From the NCBI GenBank assembly GCA_028279945.1, contig JANQMT010000115.1, positions 1 to 25,968 of the forward strand: DNA of 25,968 nt, written 5' to 3'. This document shows, piece by piece, positions 24,340 to 25,968 of the stretch (position 1 is its first letter; each line of letters opens with the position of its first letter). Made by a program: the position numbers and the translations under genes. Origin of the DNA: JAKSCF01 sp028279945 (GTDB lineage: Bacteria; Bacillota; Clostridia; Peptostreptococcales; JAAYPU01). The notes beneath the pieces were generated by a model that searched no databases, was not told the origin of the DNA, and saw nothing but the letters and a program-made list of their open reading frames with translations.

Positions 24340-25749
24340 ATGAATTATTCTTTTATTCCAATTATCATAATAGGAATATTTACTTTTGTTCCTTTATGGA
24401 TTGGGGCTGCTGCAGGGAAAGAATCTTTATGGAATACAGAAGATTTTTTTGTGCAAAGCAGAAAAATGAGTACATTTACTTCCTTCTTTACAGTTTATGC
24501 TACATGGTGGAGTTCTTTTGCTTTTCTGGGTTCCAGCGCATATTTTTATATCAGAGGACCTGTATATTGGTCAGGTATAGCATGGAATATTTTATTTGGT
24601 ATTCTTTACTATACCATTGGAAAGAGAATATGGTTTCACGGAAAAACCAATGGATATATCACACCTACAGATTTTTTCTCTGATGTTTATCATTCAAAAA
24701 CGTTAGATGGACTGATTACCTTGCTCATGATACTTTTTACACTACCTTATTTGCAAATTCAATTATCCGGAGGTGCATACCTGATAGAGATTGCCTCTAA
24801 TGGGCTGATATCATGGAAGGTGAGTGGCCTTATTTTCTACTTAATTATCATTATATATCTATGGGCTGGTGGATTAAGAGCCGTAGCATGGGCGGATATA
24901 TTTTATGGGATATTGATACTGTTAGGCATGATGATAGGTGGATTCTATTTGGTTGAAAAGGTTGGCGGTATTACTTATCTTTTTGAAAGTATTCAATATT
25001 CAAACCCAGAGCACCTTCAGCTTCCCGGGCCTATGGGAGACTCTGATGAATGGCTCTGGATATCCATGTTTATGATTACGCCAATAGGTGCTTTGATGGG
25101 ACCACAGCTATGGATACGTATGTATTGTGTGGAAAAAAGAGAATCTTTTTCTATAATGCCTTTCTTATTCAGTATTATGGCCATAGTATATTTAGGTTCT
25201 ATGCTGGTAGGGACTGTAGGGGTTTTACTGGAACCTGATATAGAAGTACCGGATGTCATATATCCTATGCTATTGTTAAAAAAAGCACCTACTTGGCTGA
25301 CAGCATTTTTACTGTGCTGCGGGGCAGCTGCTGCCATGTCCACTTCAAACTCGCAAATCCATGCCATATCTGCAGTTTATTCTATTGATGTACATAAGAA
25401 GTATATTAATCCTAATATATCAGACCGAAGGCTGGTGTTTATAGGACGCTGGGCAATAGTCTTTTTTTCAGCAATTGCATACATCATGTTGGTTAATTTT
25501 CCGGGCTTGTTGGTACAGATAGGTATGATTGCATTAAGCGGAACGGCACAGGTATTTGTACCTACTGTAGGCGCATTGGTTTGGAAAAGAGCTAATTCTA
25601 AGAGTGCTATTGCGGGATTGCTGAGTGGCGTTTCGGTATTAGTGATATGTACTTTTATATTTAAGATGACAGCAGCCCATTCAGGTCTTATCGGTTTGAT
25701 GATCAATGCAATGATATTTATAAGTATTGGATTCATTACAAAAAAATAA
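24340..25749 (+). CDS. Sodium:solute symporter (SSS family), copy 2
   Basis: Second sodium-driven permease, 469 residues, closely similar to copy 1 along its whole length (ATWWSSFAFLGS, RGPVYW, AWNILFGILYY, MSTSNSQIHAIS). The ATG at 24340 follows AAGGAGA at good spacing; an in-frame TTG start 39 bases upstream has no site. Unlike copy 1, it has no DUF3311 gene in front: the preceding 226 bp contain only a terminator and leader. It also lacks copy 1's charged C-terminal tail of about 20 residues. It probably arose by duplication around the amidohydrolase gene. It may work without the accessory subunit, or share the one made upstream. Confidence 0.92.
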   Translation: MNYSFIPIIIIGIFTFVPLWIGAAAGKESLWNTEDFFVQSRKMSTFTSFFTVYATWWSSFAFLGSSAYFYIRGPVYWSGIAWNILFGILYYTIGKRIWFHGKTNGYITPTDFFSDVYHSKTLDGLITLLMILFTLPYLQIQLSGGAYLIEIASNGLISWKVSGLIFYLIIIIYLWAGGLRAVAWADIFYGILILLGMMIGGFYLVEKVGGITYLFESIQYSNPEHLQLPGPMGDSDEWLWISMFMITPIGALMGPQLWIRMYCVEKRESFSIMPFLFSIMAIVYLGSMLVGTVGVLLEPDIEVPDVIYPMLLLKKAPTWLTAFLLCCGAAAAMSTSNSQIHAISAVYSIDVHKKYINPNISDRRLVFIGRWAIVFFSAIAYIMLVNFPGLLVQIGMIALSGTAQVFVPTVGALVWKRANSKSAIAGLLSGVSVLVICTFIFKMTAAHSGLIGLMINAMIFISIGFITKK

Positions 25750-25928
25750 CAGATTAAGAATAGAATAAAATAATAATGTTTAAGGAATCCTATAATAGAC
25801 ATACTATGTGAATCTATCTTGTATATTGTATAGGTATATAGGCACTCTATGTAAGTAGGAGGGCCTACCTATCTCACGCTTGTCGCACAGGATATCCAAA
25901 AGGATGTCGAAAAAAATAGAAAAAGGTG

Positions 25929-25957
25929 TTGACAGGAAGAAATAGATGTGATAATCT
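25929..25957 (+). promoter_or_regulatory. Near-consensus promoter at the right edge
   Basis: TTGACA (perfect -35), 17 bases, then TAATCT (-10), with A-rich sequence just upstream (25909-25924) that could serve as an UP element. The first transcribed bases lie at the window end. Such promoters often precede rRNA or tRNA operons in Firmicutes, but no RNA gene is visible inside the window. Confidence 0.65.
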
Positions 25958-25968
25958 ACTAGATGTCG

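Overview
The window is low-GC DNA with strong AGGAGG-type ribosome binding sites, several lipobox lipoproteins and an AddB-type nuclease subunit. Together these point to a Gram-positive, probably anaerobic, member of the Clostridia. I cannot name a genus. Nearly every gene belongs to a recognisable family, and I see no transposase, integrase, phage gene, CRISPR array or tRNA.

The main theme is a flavin-based extracellular electron transfer (EET) gene set like the one described in Listeria, here split into two arms. Arm 1 (1-3946) has an Ndh2-like NADH dehydrogenase cut by the window edge. Diverging from it are a PplA-like FMN-binding lipoprotein, a lipoprotein ApbE (FAD:protein FMN transferase) and a lone ABC-type substrate-binding lipoprotein. 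Arm 2 (about 9817-14023) has the minus-strand series eetA, eetB, polyprenyl diphosphate synthase and an EamA transporter. Diverging from it is a second lipoprotein ApbE, then a three-LysM secreted protein that appears to start at CTG. Proposed flow: NADH to Ndh2 to a (demethyl)menaquinone whose tail the synthase makes, then EetA/EetB, then the flavinylated surface lipoprotein, then external acceptors. The DHNA prenyltransferase (dmkA) and a flavin-export protein are not in the window.

Between the arms lie addB without addA and without a Walker A motif (4137-7532), a 641-bp gene-free stretch with a promoter-like site and a terminator, and a CACHE-GGDEF diguanylate cyclase. A 328-bp nested inverted-repeat element (9461-9788) then fills the gap between the cyclase and the EamA gene.

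The right half (15315-25749) is transport and sensing: an MFS permease, a class I aminotransferase, an OmpR-type response regulator and a membrane PAS histidine kinase (all but the MFS gene on the minus strand). Diverging from the kinase is a cassette of DUF3311 protein, sodium:solute symporter, YtcJ-type amidohydrolase and a second paralogous symporter. The last 40 bases contain a near-consensus promoter, so a strongly expressed transcript, possibly stable RNA, probably begins just beyond the window.
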